A stretch of 64,000 bases of DNA, taken from assembly GCF_051020975.1 (NCBI RefSeq), contig NW_027478160.1:11244001-11308000 (forward strand), in the 5' to 3' direction. Origin of the DNA: Osmia lignaria lignaria (taxonomy: Eukaryota > Arthropoda > Insecta > Hymenoptera > Megachilidae). The position numbers were made by a program, and so were the translations under genes. Under the pieces are notes generated by a model. It searched no databases. It was not told the DNA's origin and saw only the letters and a program-made list of their open reading frames with translations. This document shows, piece after piece, positions 51,372-62,718 of this stretch (its first letter is position 1; each line of letters begins with the position of its first letter).

Positions 51372-52722
51372 CAAGCGAGCTATGGCAAAATGTTAAGAGA
51401 CCTTTTTTGTAGAGAATTAAGTTTCCTACTTTTTATGTTCTATGATATTTTTTGATCAGATGCGTAGTTCTCAAGATATATCAAGATATTTAAAAGTTCC
51501 GAAGCCGCACCAACATAATAGAGATACAGAAACACCGTGGCCCCTTTCTTTGAGATAACTCTGCACTATTGCGAGCTGTAAATGCCACTTCCAGCTTAGC
51601 TGTGCAGAAGAAGAACAACAAGAAGAAGAAATATCTCGAAATATGTCCGTCAGGCCCCTTCCCTTGAGATATATCTGCAAATATCTCGGAAACGAAGCGA
51701 GCTATGACAAAATGTTAAGACCTTTTTTGTAGAGAATTATGTCTCCTACAATTTATGTTCTATGATATTTTTTGATCAGAAGCGTAGTTTTCGAGATATA
51801 TCGAGATATGTAAAAGTTCCGAAGCCGCACCAACATAATAGAGATACAGAAACACCGTGGCCCCTTTCTTTGGGATAACTCTGCACTCTTGCGAGCTGCA
51901 AATGCCACTTCCAGCTTAGCTGTGCAGAAGAAGAACAACAAGAAGAAGAAATATCTCGAAATATGTCCGTCAGGCCACTTCCCTTGAGATAAATCTGCAA
52001 ATATCTCGGAAACGGAGCGAGCTATGGCAAAATGTTAAGAGACCTTTTTTGTAGAGAATTAAGTTTCCTACTTTTCATGTTCTATGATATTTTTTGATCA
52101 GATGCGTAGTTCTCGAGATATATCAAGATATTTAAAAGTTCCGAAGCAGCACCAACATAATAGAGATACAGAAACAGCGTGGCCCCTTTCTTTGAGATAA
52201 CTCTGCACTATTGCGAGCTGTAAATGCCACTTCCAGCTTAGCTGTGCAGAAGAAGAACAACAAGAAGAAGAAATATCTCGAAATATGTCCGTCAGGCCAG
52301 TTCCTTTGAGCTGAATCTGCAAATATCTCGGAAACGAAGCGAGCTATGGCAAAATGTTAAGAGACCTTTTTTGTAGAGAATTAAGTTTCCTACTTTTTAT
52401 GTTCTATGATATTTTTTGATCAGAAGCGTAGTTTTCGAGATATATCGAGATATTTAAAAGTTCCGAAGACGCACCAACATAATAGAGATACAGAAACACC
52501 GTGGCCCCTTTCTTTGAGATAACTGTGCACTAGTGCGAGCCGCAAATGCCACTTCCAGCTTAGCTGTGCAGAAGAAGAACAACAAGAAGAAGAAATATCT
52601 CGAAATATGTCCGTCAGGCCAGTTCCTTTGAGCTGAATCTGCAAATATCTCGGAAACGAAGCGAGCTATGGCAAAATGTTAAGAGACGTTTTTTGTAGAG
52701 AATTATGTTTCCTACAATTTAT
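51372..52722. repeat. Transition segment between two higher-order arrays
   Basis: Units begin at 51456, 51776, 52098 and 52420. The first is a 320-bp A-type unit. The second (TTTGGGATAACTC, CACTCTTGCG) belongs to the unit pool of 26-31 kb. The third has GAAGCAGCACC joined to a D-type right end. The fourth has GAAGACGCACC and AACTGTGCACTAG, also with a D-type right end. The pool thus changes from the 31.8-51.4 kb kind to the 25.7-31.8 kb kind within one or two units. Confidence 0.78.
51456..51775. repeat. 320-bp monomer with the same 2-bp deletion as 6409-6728
   Basis: The right spacer again reads GACAAAATGTTAAGACC. The left part differs from 6409: it is A-type, with TTCTCAAGATATATC. Only the right block is shared by descent, so the rare haplotype has moved between monomer bodies or the bodies were exchanged. 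Confidence 0.85.
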
Positions 52723-55700
52723 GTTCTATGATATTTTTTGATCAGAAGCGTAGTTTTCGAGATATATCGAGATATTTAAAAGTTCCGAAGACGCAACAAC
52801 ATAGTAGAGATACAGAAACACCGTGGCCCCTTCTTTGAGATAACTGTGCACTAGTGCGAGCCGCAAGTGCCACTTCCAGCTTAGCTGTGCAGAAGAAGAA
52901 CAACAAGAAGAAGAAATATCTCGAAATATGTCCGTCAGGCCCCTTCCCTTGAGATATATCTGCAAATATCTCGGAAACGAAGCGAGCTATGGCAAAATGC
53001 TAAGAGACCGTTTTTGTAGAGAATTAAGTTTCCTACTTTTTATGTTCTATGATATTTTTTGATCAGACGCGTAGTTCTCGAGATATATCAAGATATTTAA
53101 AAGTTCCGAAGCCGCACCAACATAATAGAGATACAGAAACACCGTGGCCCCTTTCTTTGAGATAACTCTGCACTATTGCGAGCTGCAAATGCCACTTCCA
53201 GCTTAGCTGTGCAGAAGAAGAACAACAAGAAGAAGAAATATCTCGAAATATGTCCGTCAGGCCCCTTCCCTTGAGATAAATCTGCAAATATCTCGGAAAC
53301 GAAGAGAGCTATGGCAAAATGTTAAGAGACCTTTTTTGTAGAGAATTAAGTTTCCTACTTTTCATGTTCTATGATATTTTTTGATCAGATGCGTAGTTCT
53401 CGAGATATATCAAGATATTTTAAAGTTCCGAAGCCGCACCAACATAATAGAGATACAGAAACACCGTGGCCCCTTTCGTTGAGACAACTCTGCACTAGTG
53501 CGAGCCGTAAATGCCACTTCCAGCTTAGCTGTGCAGAAGAAGAACAACAAGAAGAAGAAATATCTCGAAATATGTCCGTCAGGCCCCTTCCCTTGAGATA
53601 AATCTGCAAATATCTCGGAAACGAAGCGAGCTATGGCAAAATGTTAAGAGACCTTTTTTGTAGAGAATTATGTTTCCTACTTTTTATGTTCTATGATATT
53701 TTTTGATCAGATGCGTAGTTCTCGAGATATATCAAGATATTTAAAAGTTCCGAAGCCGCACCAACATAATAGAGATACAGAAACACCGTGGCCCCTTTCT
53801 TTGAGATAACTCTGCACTATTGCGAGCTGCAAATGCCACTTCCAGCTTAGCTGTGCAGAGGAAGAACAACAAGAAGAAGAAGTATCTCGAAATATGTCCG
53901 TCAGGCCCGTTCCTTTGAGCTGAATCTGCAAATATCTCGGAAACGAAGCGAGCTATGGCAAAATGTTAAGAGACGTTTTTTGTAGAGAATTATGTTTCCT
54001 ACAATTTATGTTGTATGATATTTTTCGATCAGAGGCGTAGTTATCGAGATATATCAAGATATTTAAAAGTTCCGAAGCCGCACCAACATAATAGAGATAC
54101 AGAAACACCGTGGCCCCTTTCTTTGAGATAACTCTGCACGATTGCGAGCTGGAAATGCCACTTCCAGTTTAGCTGTGCAGAAAAAGAACAACAAGAAGAA
54201 GAAATATCTCGAAATATGTCCATCAGGACCCTTCCCTTGAGATAAATCTGCAAATATCTCGGAAACGAAGCGAGCTATGGCAAAATGTTAAGAGACCTTT
54301 TTTGTAGAGAATTATGTCTCCTACAATTTATGTTCTATGATATTTTTTGATCAGAAGCGTAGTTTTCGAGATATATCGAGATATGTAAAAGTTCCGAAGC
54401 CGCACCAACATAATAGAGATACAGAAACACCGTGGCCCCTTTCTTTGTTATAACTCTGCACTCTTGCGAGCTGCAAATGCCACTTCCAGCTTAGCTGTGC
54501 AGAAGAAGAACAACAAGAAGAAGAAATATCTCGAAATATGTCCGTCAGGCCACTTCCCTTGAGATAAATCTGCAAATATCTCCTAAACGAAGCGAGCTAT
54601 GGCAAAATGTTAAGAGACCTTTTTTGTAGAGAATTAAGTTTCCTGCTTTTTATGTTCGATGATATTTTTTGATCAGATGCGTAGTTCTCGAGATATATCA
54701 AGATATTTAAAAGTTCCGAAGCTGCACCAACATAATAGAGGTACAGAAACACCGTGGCCTCTTTCTTTGAGATAACTCTGCACTATTGCGAGCTGCAAAT
54801 GCCACTTCGAGCTTAGCTGTGCAGAAGAAGAACAACAAGAAGAAGAAATATCTCGAAATATGTCCGTCAGGCCCCTTCCCTTGAGATAAATCTGCAAATA
54901 TCTCGGAAACGAAGAGAGCTATGGCAAAATGTTAAGAGACCTTTTTTGTAGAGAATTAGGTTTCCTACTTTTCATGTTCTATGATATTTTTTGATCAGAT
55001 GCGTAGTTCTCGAGATATATCAAGATATTTAAAAGTTCCGAAGCAGCACCAACATAATAGAGATACAGAAACAGCGTGGCCCCTTTCTTTGAGATAACTC
55101 TGCACTATTGCGAGCTGTAAATGCCACTTCCAGCTTAGCTGTGCAGAAGAAGAACAACAAGAAGAAGAAATATCTCGAAATATGTCCGTCAGGCCCCTTC
55201 CCTTGAGATAAATATGCAAATATCTCGGACACGAAGCGAGCTATGGCAAAATGTTAAGAGACCTTTTTTGTAGAGAATTAAGTTTCCTACTTTTTATGTT
55301 CTATGATATTTTTTGATCAGATGCGTAGTTCTCGAGATATATCAAGATATTTAAAAGTTCCGAAGCCGCACCAACATAATAGAGATACAGAAACACCGTG
55401 GCCCCTTTCTTTGAGATAACTCTGCACTATTGCGAGCTGCAAATGCCACTTCCAGCTTAGCTGTGCAGAGGAAGAACAACAAGAAGAAGAAATATCTCGA
55501 AATATGTCCGTCAGGCCAGTTCCTTTGAGCTGAATCTGCAAATATCTCGGAAACGAAACGAGCTATGGCAAAATGTTAAGAGACCTTTTTTGTAGAGAAT
55601 TATGTTTCCTACAATTTAGGTTCTATGATATTTTTTGATCAGAAGCGTAGTTTTCGAGATATATCGAGATATTTAAAAGTTCCGAAGACGCACCAACATA

Positions 55701-57656
55701 GTAGAGATACAGAAACACCGTGGCCCCTTCTTTGAGATAACTGTGCACTAGTGCGAGCCGCAAGTGCCACTTCCAGCTTAGCTGTGCAGAAGAAGAACAA
55801 CAAGAAGAAGAAATATCTCGAAATATGTCCGTCAGGCCCCTTCCCTTGAGATATATCTGCAAATATCTCGGAAACGAAGCGAGCTATGGCAAAATGCTAA
55901 GAGACCGTTTTTGTAGAGAATTAAGTTTCCTACTTTTTATGTTCTATGATATTTTTTGATCAGACGCGTAGTTCTCGAGATATATCAAGATATTTAAAAG
56001 TTCCGAAGCCGCACCAACATAATAGAGATACAGAAACACCGTGGCCCCTTTCTTTGAGATAACTCTGCACTATTGCGAGCTGCAAATGCCACTTCCAGCT
56101 TAGCTGTGCAGAAGAAGAACAACAAGAAGAAGAAATATCTCGAAATATGTCCGTCAGGCCCCTTCCCTTGAGATAAATCTGCAAATATCTCGGAAACGAA
56201 GAGAGCTATGGCAAAATGTTAAGAGACCTTTTTTGTAGAGAATTAAGTTTCCTACTTTTCATGTTCTATGATATTTTTTGATCAGATGCGTAGTTCTCGA
56301 GATATATCAAGATATTTTAAAGTTCCGAAGCCGCACCAACATAATAGAGATACAGAAACACCGTGGCCCCTTTCGTTGAGACAACTCTGCACTAGTGCGA
56401 GCCGTAAATGCCACTTCCAGCTTAGCTGTGCAGAAGAAGAACAACAAGAAGAAGAAATATCTCGAAATATGTCCGTCAGGCCCCTTCCCTTGAGATAAAT
56501 CTGCAAATATCTCGGAAACGAAGCGAGCTATGGCAAAATGTTAAGAGACCTTTTTTGTAGAGAATTATGTTTCCTACTTTTTATGTTCTATGATATTTTT
56601 TGATCAGATGCGTAGTTCTCGAGATATATCAAGATATTTAAAAGTTCCGAAGCCGCACCAACATAATAGAGATACAGAAACACCGTGGCCCCTTTCTTTG
56701 AGATAACTCTGCACTATTGCGAGCTGCAAATGCCACTTCCAGCTTAGCTGTGCAGAGGAAGAACAACAAGAAGAAGAAGTATCTCGAAATATGTCCGTCA
56801 GGCCCGTTCCTTTGAGCTGAATCTGCAAATATCTCGGAAACGAAGCGAGCTATGGCAAAATGTTAAGAGACGTTTTTTGTAGAGAATTATGTTTCCTACA
56901 ATTTATGTTGTATGATATTTTTCGATCAGAGGCGTAGTTATCGAGATATATCAAGATATTTAAAAGTTCCGAAGCCGCACCAACATAATAGAGATACAGA
57001 AACACCGTGGCCCCTTTCTTTGAGATAACTCTGCACGATTGCGAGCTGGAAATGCCACTTCCAGTTTAGCTGTGCAGAAAAAGAACAACAAGAAGAAGAA
57101 ATATCTCGAAATATGTCCATCAGGACCCTTCCCTTGAGATAAATCTGCAAATATCTCGGAAACGAAGCGAGCTATGGCAAAATGTTAAGAGACCTTTTTT
57201 GTAGAGAATTATGTCTCCTACAATTTATGTTCTATGATATTTTTTGATCAGAAGCGTAGTTTTCGAGATATATCGAGATATGTAAAAGTTCCGAAGCCGC
57301 ACCAACATAATAGAGATACAGAAACACCGTGGCCCCTTTCTTTGTTATAACTCTGCACTCTTGCGAGCTGCAAATGCCACTTCCAGCTTAGCTGTGCAGA
57401 AGAAGAACAACAAGAAGAAGAAATATCTCGAAATATGTCCGTCAGGCCACTTCCCTTGAGATAAATCTGCAAATATCTCCTAAACGAAGCGAGCTATGGC
57501 AAAATGTTAAGAGACCTTTTTTGTAGAGAATTAAGTTTCCTGCTTTTTATGTTCGATGATATTTTTTGATCAGATGCGTAGTTCTCGAGATATATCAAGA
57601 TATTTAAAAGTTCCGAAGCTGCACCAACATAATAGAGGTACAGAAACACCGTGGCC
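52723..57656. repeat. Higher-order repeat of 9 monomers, 2897 bp, 1.70 copies
   Basis: 52723-54759 matches 55620-57656 at offset 2897 (nine monomers less the 1 bp lost in units 52742 and 55639). Shared rare variants are GGCCCCTTCTTTGAG, CAAGTGCCAC, ATGCTAAGAGACCG, TTTCGTTGAGACAAC, TTGTATGATATTTTTCG, CACGATTGCG, TTTGTTATAAC and ATCTCCTAAACG. One mismatch was found (52796 A, 55693 C). The left limit is ATG/AGG at 52722/55619 and the right limit is GGCCT/GGCCC at 54760/57657. Confidence 0.9.
52742..53062. repeat. 321-bp monomer with a 1-bp deletion
   Basis: GGCCCCTTCTTTG replaces GGCCCCTTTCTTTG, a loss of one T. Other changes are CATAGTAGAG, AACTGTGCAC and CAAGTGCC. Its copy in the next 2897-bp unit is 55639-55959, which has the same deletion. 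Confidence 0.87.
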
Positions 57657-59179
57657 CCTTTCTTTGAGATAACTCTGCACTATTGCGAGCTGTAAATGCC
57701 ACTTCCAGCTTAGCTGTGCAGAAGAAGAACAACAAGAAGAAGAAATATCTCGAAATATGTCCGTCAGGCCCCTTCCCTTGAGATAAATATGCAAATATCT
57801 CGGAAACGAAGCGAGCTATGGCAAAATGTTAAGAGACCTTTTTTGTAGAGAATTATGTCTCCTACAATTTATGTTCTATGATATTTTTTGATCAGAAGCG
57901 TAGTTTTCGAGATATATCGAGATATGTAAAAGTTCCGAAGCCGCACCAACATAATAGAGATACAGAAACACCGTGGCCCCTTTCTTTGGGATAACTCTGC
58001 ACTCTTGCGAGCTGCAAATGCCACTTCCAGCTTAGCTGTGCAGAAGAAGAACAACAAGAAGAAGAAATATCTCGAAATATGTCCGTCAGGCCACTTCCCT
58101 TGAGATAAATCTGCAAATATCTCGGAAACGAAGCGAGCTATGGCAAAATGTTAAGAGACCTTTTTTGTAGAGAATTAAGTTTCCTGCTTTTTATGTTCGA
58201 TGATATTTTTTGATCAGATGCGTAGTTCTCGAGATATATCAAGATATTTAAAAGTTCCGAAGCTGCACCAACATAATAGAGGTACAGAAACACCGTGGCC
58301 TCTTTCTTTGAGATAACTCTGCACTATTGCGAGCTGCAAATGCCACTTCGAGCTTAGCTGTGCAGAAGAAGAACAACAAGAAGAAGAAATATCTCGAAAT
58401 ATGTCCGTCAGGCCCCTTCCCTTGAGATAAATATGCAAATATCTCGGAAACGAAGCGAGCTATGGCAAAATGTTAAGAGACCTTTTTTGTAGAGAATTAT
58501 GTCTCCTACAATTTATGTTCTATGATATTTTTTGATCAGAAGCGTAGTTTTCGAGATATATCGAGATATGTAAAAGTTCCGAAGCCGCACCAACATAATA
58601 GAGATACAGAAACACCGTGGCCCCTTTCTTTGGGATAACTCTGCACTCTTGCGAGCTGCAAATGCCACTTCCAGCTTAGCTGTGCAGAAGAAGAACAACA
58701 AGAAGAAGAAATATCTCGAAATATGTCCGTCAGGCCACTTCCCTTGAGATAAATCTGCAAATATCTCGGAAACGAAGCGAGCTATGGCAAAATGTTAAGA
58801 GACCTTTTTTGTAGAGAATTAAGTTTCCTGCTTTTTATGTTCGATGATATTTTTTGATCAGATGCGTAGTTCTCGAGATATATCAAGATATTTAAAAGTT
58901 CCGAAGCTGCACCAACATAATAGAGGTACAGAAACACCGTGGCCTCTTTCTTTGAGATAACTCTGCACTATTGCGAGCTGCAAATGCCACTTCGAGCTTA
59001 GCTGTGCAGAAGAAGAACAACAAGAAGAAGAAATATCTCGAAATATGTCCGTCAGGCCCCTTCCCTTGAGATAAATCTGCAAATATCTCGGAAACGAAGA
59101 GAGCTATGGCAAAATGTTAAGAGACCTTTTTTGTAGAGAATTAAGTTTCCTACTTTTCATGTTCTATGATATTTTTTGA
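57657..59179. repeat. Segment with a 2-monomer (644-bp) tandem duplication
   Basis: Units at 57892 and 58536 are alike, with TTTGGGATAACTC, CACTCTTGCG and the preceding GAATTATGTCTCC spacer. The alternating units at 57570, 58214 and 58858 share GAAGCTGCACC and GAGGTACAG on the left but differ on the right: 57570 and 58214 end with AAATATGCAAAT, while 58858 ends with AAATCTGCAAAT and GAAGAGAGC. The unit at 58214 is a hybrid: its left and middle match 58858 and its right end matches 57570. Confidence 0.78.
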
Positions 59180-62100
59180 TCAGATGCGTAGTTCTCGAGA
59201 TATATCAAGATATTTAAAAGTTCCGAAGCAGCACCAACATAATAGAGATACAGAAACAGCGTGGCCCCTTTCTTTGAGATAACTCTGCACTATTGCGAGC
59301 TGTAAATGCCACTTCCAGCTTAGCTGTGCAGAAGGAGAACAACAAGAAGAAGAAATATCTCGAAATATGTCCGTCAGGCCCCTTCCCTTGAGATAAATAT
59401 GCAAATATCTCGGACACGAAGCGAGCTATGGCAAAATGTTAAGAGACCTTTTTTGTAGAGAATTAAGTTTCCTACTTTTTATGTTCTATGATATTTTTTG
59501 ATCAGATGCGTAGTTCTCGAGATATATCAAGATATTTAAAAGTTCCGAAGCCGCACCAACATAATAGAGATACAGAAACACCGTGGCCCCTTTCTTTGAG
59601 ATAACTCTGCACTATTGCGAGCTGCAAATGCCACTTCCAGCTTAGCTGTGCAGAGGAAGAACAACAAGAAGAAGAAATATCTCGAAATATGTCCGTCAGG
59701 CCAGTTCCTTTGAGCTGAATCTGCAAATATCTCGGAAACGAAACGAGCTATGGCAAAATGTTAAGAGACCTTTTTTGTAGAGAATTATGTTTCCTACAAT
59801 TTATGTTCTATGATATTTTTTGATCAGAAGCGTAGTTTTCGAGATATATCGAGATATTTAAAAGTTCCGAAGACGCACCAACATAATAGAGATACAGAAA
59901 CACCGTGGCCCCTTTCTTTGAGATAACTCTGCACTAGTGCGAGCCGCAAATGCCACTTCCAGTTTAGCTGTGCAGAAGAAGAACAACAAGAAGAAGAAAT
60001 ATCTCGAAATATGTCCGTCAGGCCACTTCCCTTGAGATAAATCTGCAAATATCTCGGAAACGAAGCGAGCTATGGCAAAATGTTAAGAGACCTTTTTTGT
60101 AGAGAATTAAGTTTCCTACTTTTTATGTTCAATGATATTTTTTGATCAGATGCGTAGTTCTCGAGATATATCAAGATATTTAAAAGTTCCGAAGCTGCAC
60201 CAACATAATAGAGGTACAGAAACACCGTGGCCTCTTTCTTTGAGATAACTCTGCACTATTGCGAGCTGCAAATGCCACTTCGAGCTTAGCTGTGCAGAAG
60301 AAGAACAACAAGAAGAAGAAATATCTCGAAATATGTCCGTCAGGCCCCTTCCCTTGAGATAAATCTGCAAATATCTCGGAAACGAAGAGAGCTATGGCAA
60401 AATGTTAAGAGACCTTTTTTGTAGAGAATTAAGTTTCCTACGTTTCATGTTCTATGATATTTTTTGATCAGATGCGTAGTTCTCGAGATATATCAAGATA
60501 TTTAAAAGTTCCGAAGCAGCACCAACATAATAGAGATACAGAAACACCGTGGCCCCTTTCTTTGAGATAACTCTGCACTATTGCGAGCTGTAAATGCCAC
60601 TTCCAGCTTAGCTGTGCAGAAGAAGAACAACAAGAAGAAGAAATATCTCGAAATATGTCCGTCAGGCCCCTTCCCTTGAGATAAATATGCAAATATCTCG
60701 GAAACGAAGCGAGCTATGGCAAAATGTTAAGAGACCTTTTTTGTAGAGAATTAAGTTTCCTACTTTTTATGTTCTATGATATTTTTTGATCAGTTGCGTA
60801 GTTCTCGAGATATATCAAGATATTTAAAAGTTCCGAAGCCGCACCAACATAATAGAGATACAGAAACACCGTGGCCCCTTTCTTTGAGAAAACTCTGCAC
60901 TATTGCGAGCTGCAAATGCCACTTCCAGCTTAGCTGTGCAGAGGAAGAACAACAAGAAGAAGAAATATCTCGAAATATGTCCGTCAGGCCAGTTCCTTTG
61001 AGCTGAATCTGCAAATATCTCGGAAACGAAACGAGCTATGGCAAAATGTTAAGAGACGTTTTTTGTAGAGAATTATGTTTCCTACAATTTATGTTCTATG
61101 ATATTTTTTGATCAGAAGCGTAGTTTTCGAGATATATCGAGATATTTAAAAGTTCCGAAGACGCACCAACATTATAGAGATACAGAAACACCGTGGCCCC
61201 TTTCTTTGAGATAACTCTGCACTAGTGCGAGCCGCAAATGCCACTTCCAGCTTAGCTGTGCAGAAGAAGAACAACAAGAAGAAGAAATATCTCGAAATAT
61301 GTCCATCAGGCCCCTTCCCTTGAGATATATCTGCAAATATCTCGGAAACGAAGAGAGCTATGGCAAAATGTTAACAGACCTTTTTTGTAGAGAATTAAGT
61401 TTCCCACTTTTCATGTTCTATGATATTTTTTGATCGGATGCGTAGTTCTCGAGATATATCAAGATATTTAAAAGTTCCGAAGCCGCACCAACATAATAGA
61501 GATACAGAAACACCGTGGCCCCTTTCTTTGAGATAACTCTGCACTATTGCGAGCTGCAAATGCCACTTCCAGCTTAGCTGTGCAGAGGAAGAACAACAAG
61601 AAGAAAAAATATCTCGAAATATGTCCGTCAGGCCAGTTCCTTTGAGGTGAATCTGCAAATATCTCGGAAACGAAACGAGCTATGGCAAAATGTTAAGAGA
61701 CGTTTTTTGTAGAGAATTATGTTTCCTACAATTTATGTTCTATGATATTTTTTGATCAGAAGCGTAGTTTTCGAGATATATCGAGATATTTAAAAGTTCC
61801 GAAGCCGCACCAACATAATAGAGATACAGAAACACCGTGGCCCCTTTCTTTGAGATAACTCTGCACTAGTGCGAGCCGCAAATGCCACTTCCAGCTTAGC
61901 TGTGCAGAAGAAGAACAACAAGAAGAAGAAATATCTCGAAATATGTCCGTCAGGCCCCTTCCCTTGAGATAAATATGCAAATATCTCGGAAACGAAGCGA
62001 GCTATGGCAAAATGTTAAGCGACCTTTTTTGTAGAGAATTAAGTTTCCTACTTTTTATGTTCTATGATATTTTTTGATCAGATGCGTAGTTCTCGAGATA

Positions 62101-62718
62101 TATCAAGATATTTAAAAGTTCCGAAGCCGCACCAACATAATAGAGATACAGAAACACCGTGGCCCCTTTCTTTGAGATAACTCTGCACTATTGCGAGCTG
62201 CAAATGCCACTTCCAGCTTAGCTGTGCAGAAGAAGAACAACAAGAAGAAGAAATATCTCGAAATATGTCCGTCAGGCCCCTTCCCTTGAGATATATCTGC
62301 AAATATCTCGGAAACGAAGAGAGCTACGGCAAAATGTTAAGAGACCTTTTTTGTAGAGAATTAAGTTTCCTACTTTTCATGTTCCATGATATTTTTTGAT
62401 CAGATGCGTAGTTCTCGAGATATATCAAGATATTTAAAAGTTCCGAAGCCGCACCAACGTAATAGAGATACAGAAACACCGTGGCCCCTTTCTTTGAGAT
62501 AACTCTGCACTATTGCGAGCTGTAAATGCCACTTCCAGCTTAGCTGTGCAGAAGAAGAACAACAAGAAGAAGAAATATCTCGAAATATGTCCATCAGGAC
62601 CCTTCCCTTGAGATAAATCTGCAAATATCTCGGAAACGAAATGAGCTATGGCAAAATGTTAAGAGACCTTTTTTGTAGAGAATTATGTTTCCTACAATTT
62701 ATGTTCTATGATATTTTT
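58393..62718. repeat. Long-distance duplicated block, second copy
   Basis: This is the partner of 27829-31832, one monomer longer. After 62718 it continues into a B-like unit (62722) with TTTGGGATAAC, whereas the first copy runs into the C-type unit at 31836. The junction lies in the T-run just before GATCAGA. Mismatches found include AAGGAGAAC near 59333 and AACATTATAG near 61170, so the copies are close but not identical. Confidence 0.87.
60146..60467. repeat. Monomer inserted relative to the other copy of the duplicated block
   Basis: This unit (GAAGCTGCACC, GAGGTACAG, CTTCGAGC) has no counterpart between 29260 and 29582. It closely matches 27328-27649, including the flanking rare variants TTCAATGATA before it and CTACGTTTCATG after it. 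The three-unit run 59824-60789 therefore resembles 27006-27971 at offset 32818. The second copy either kept a unit the first lost or gained it by exchange with sequence like 27.0-27.9 kb. Confidence 0.8.
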
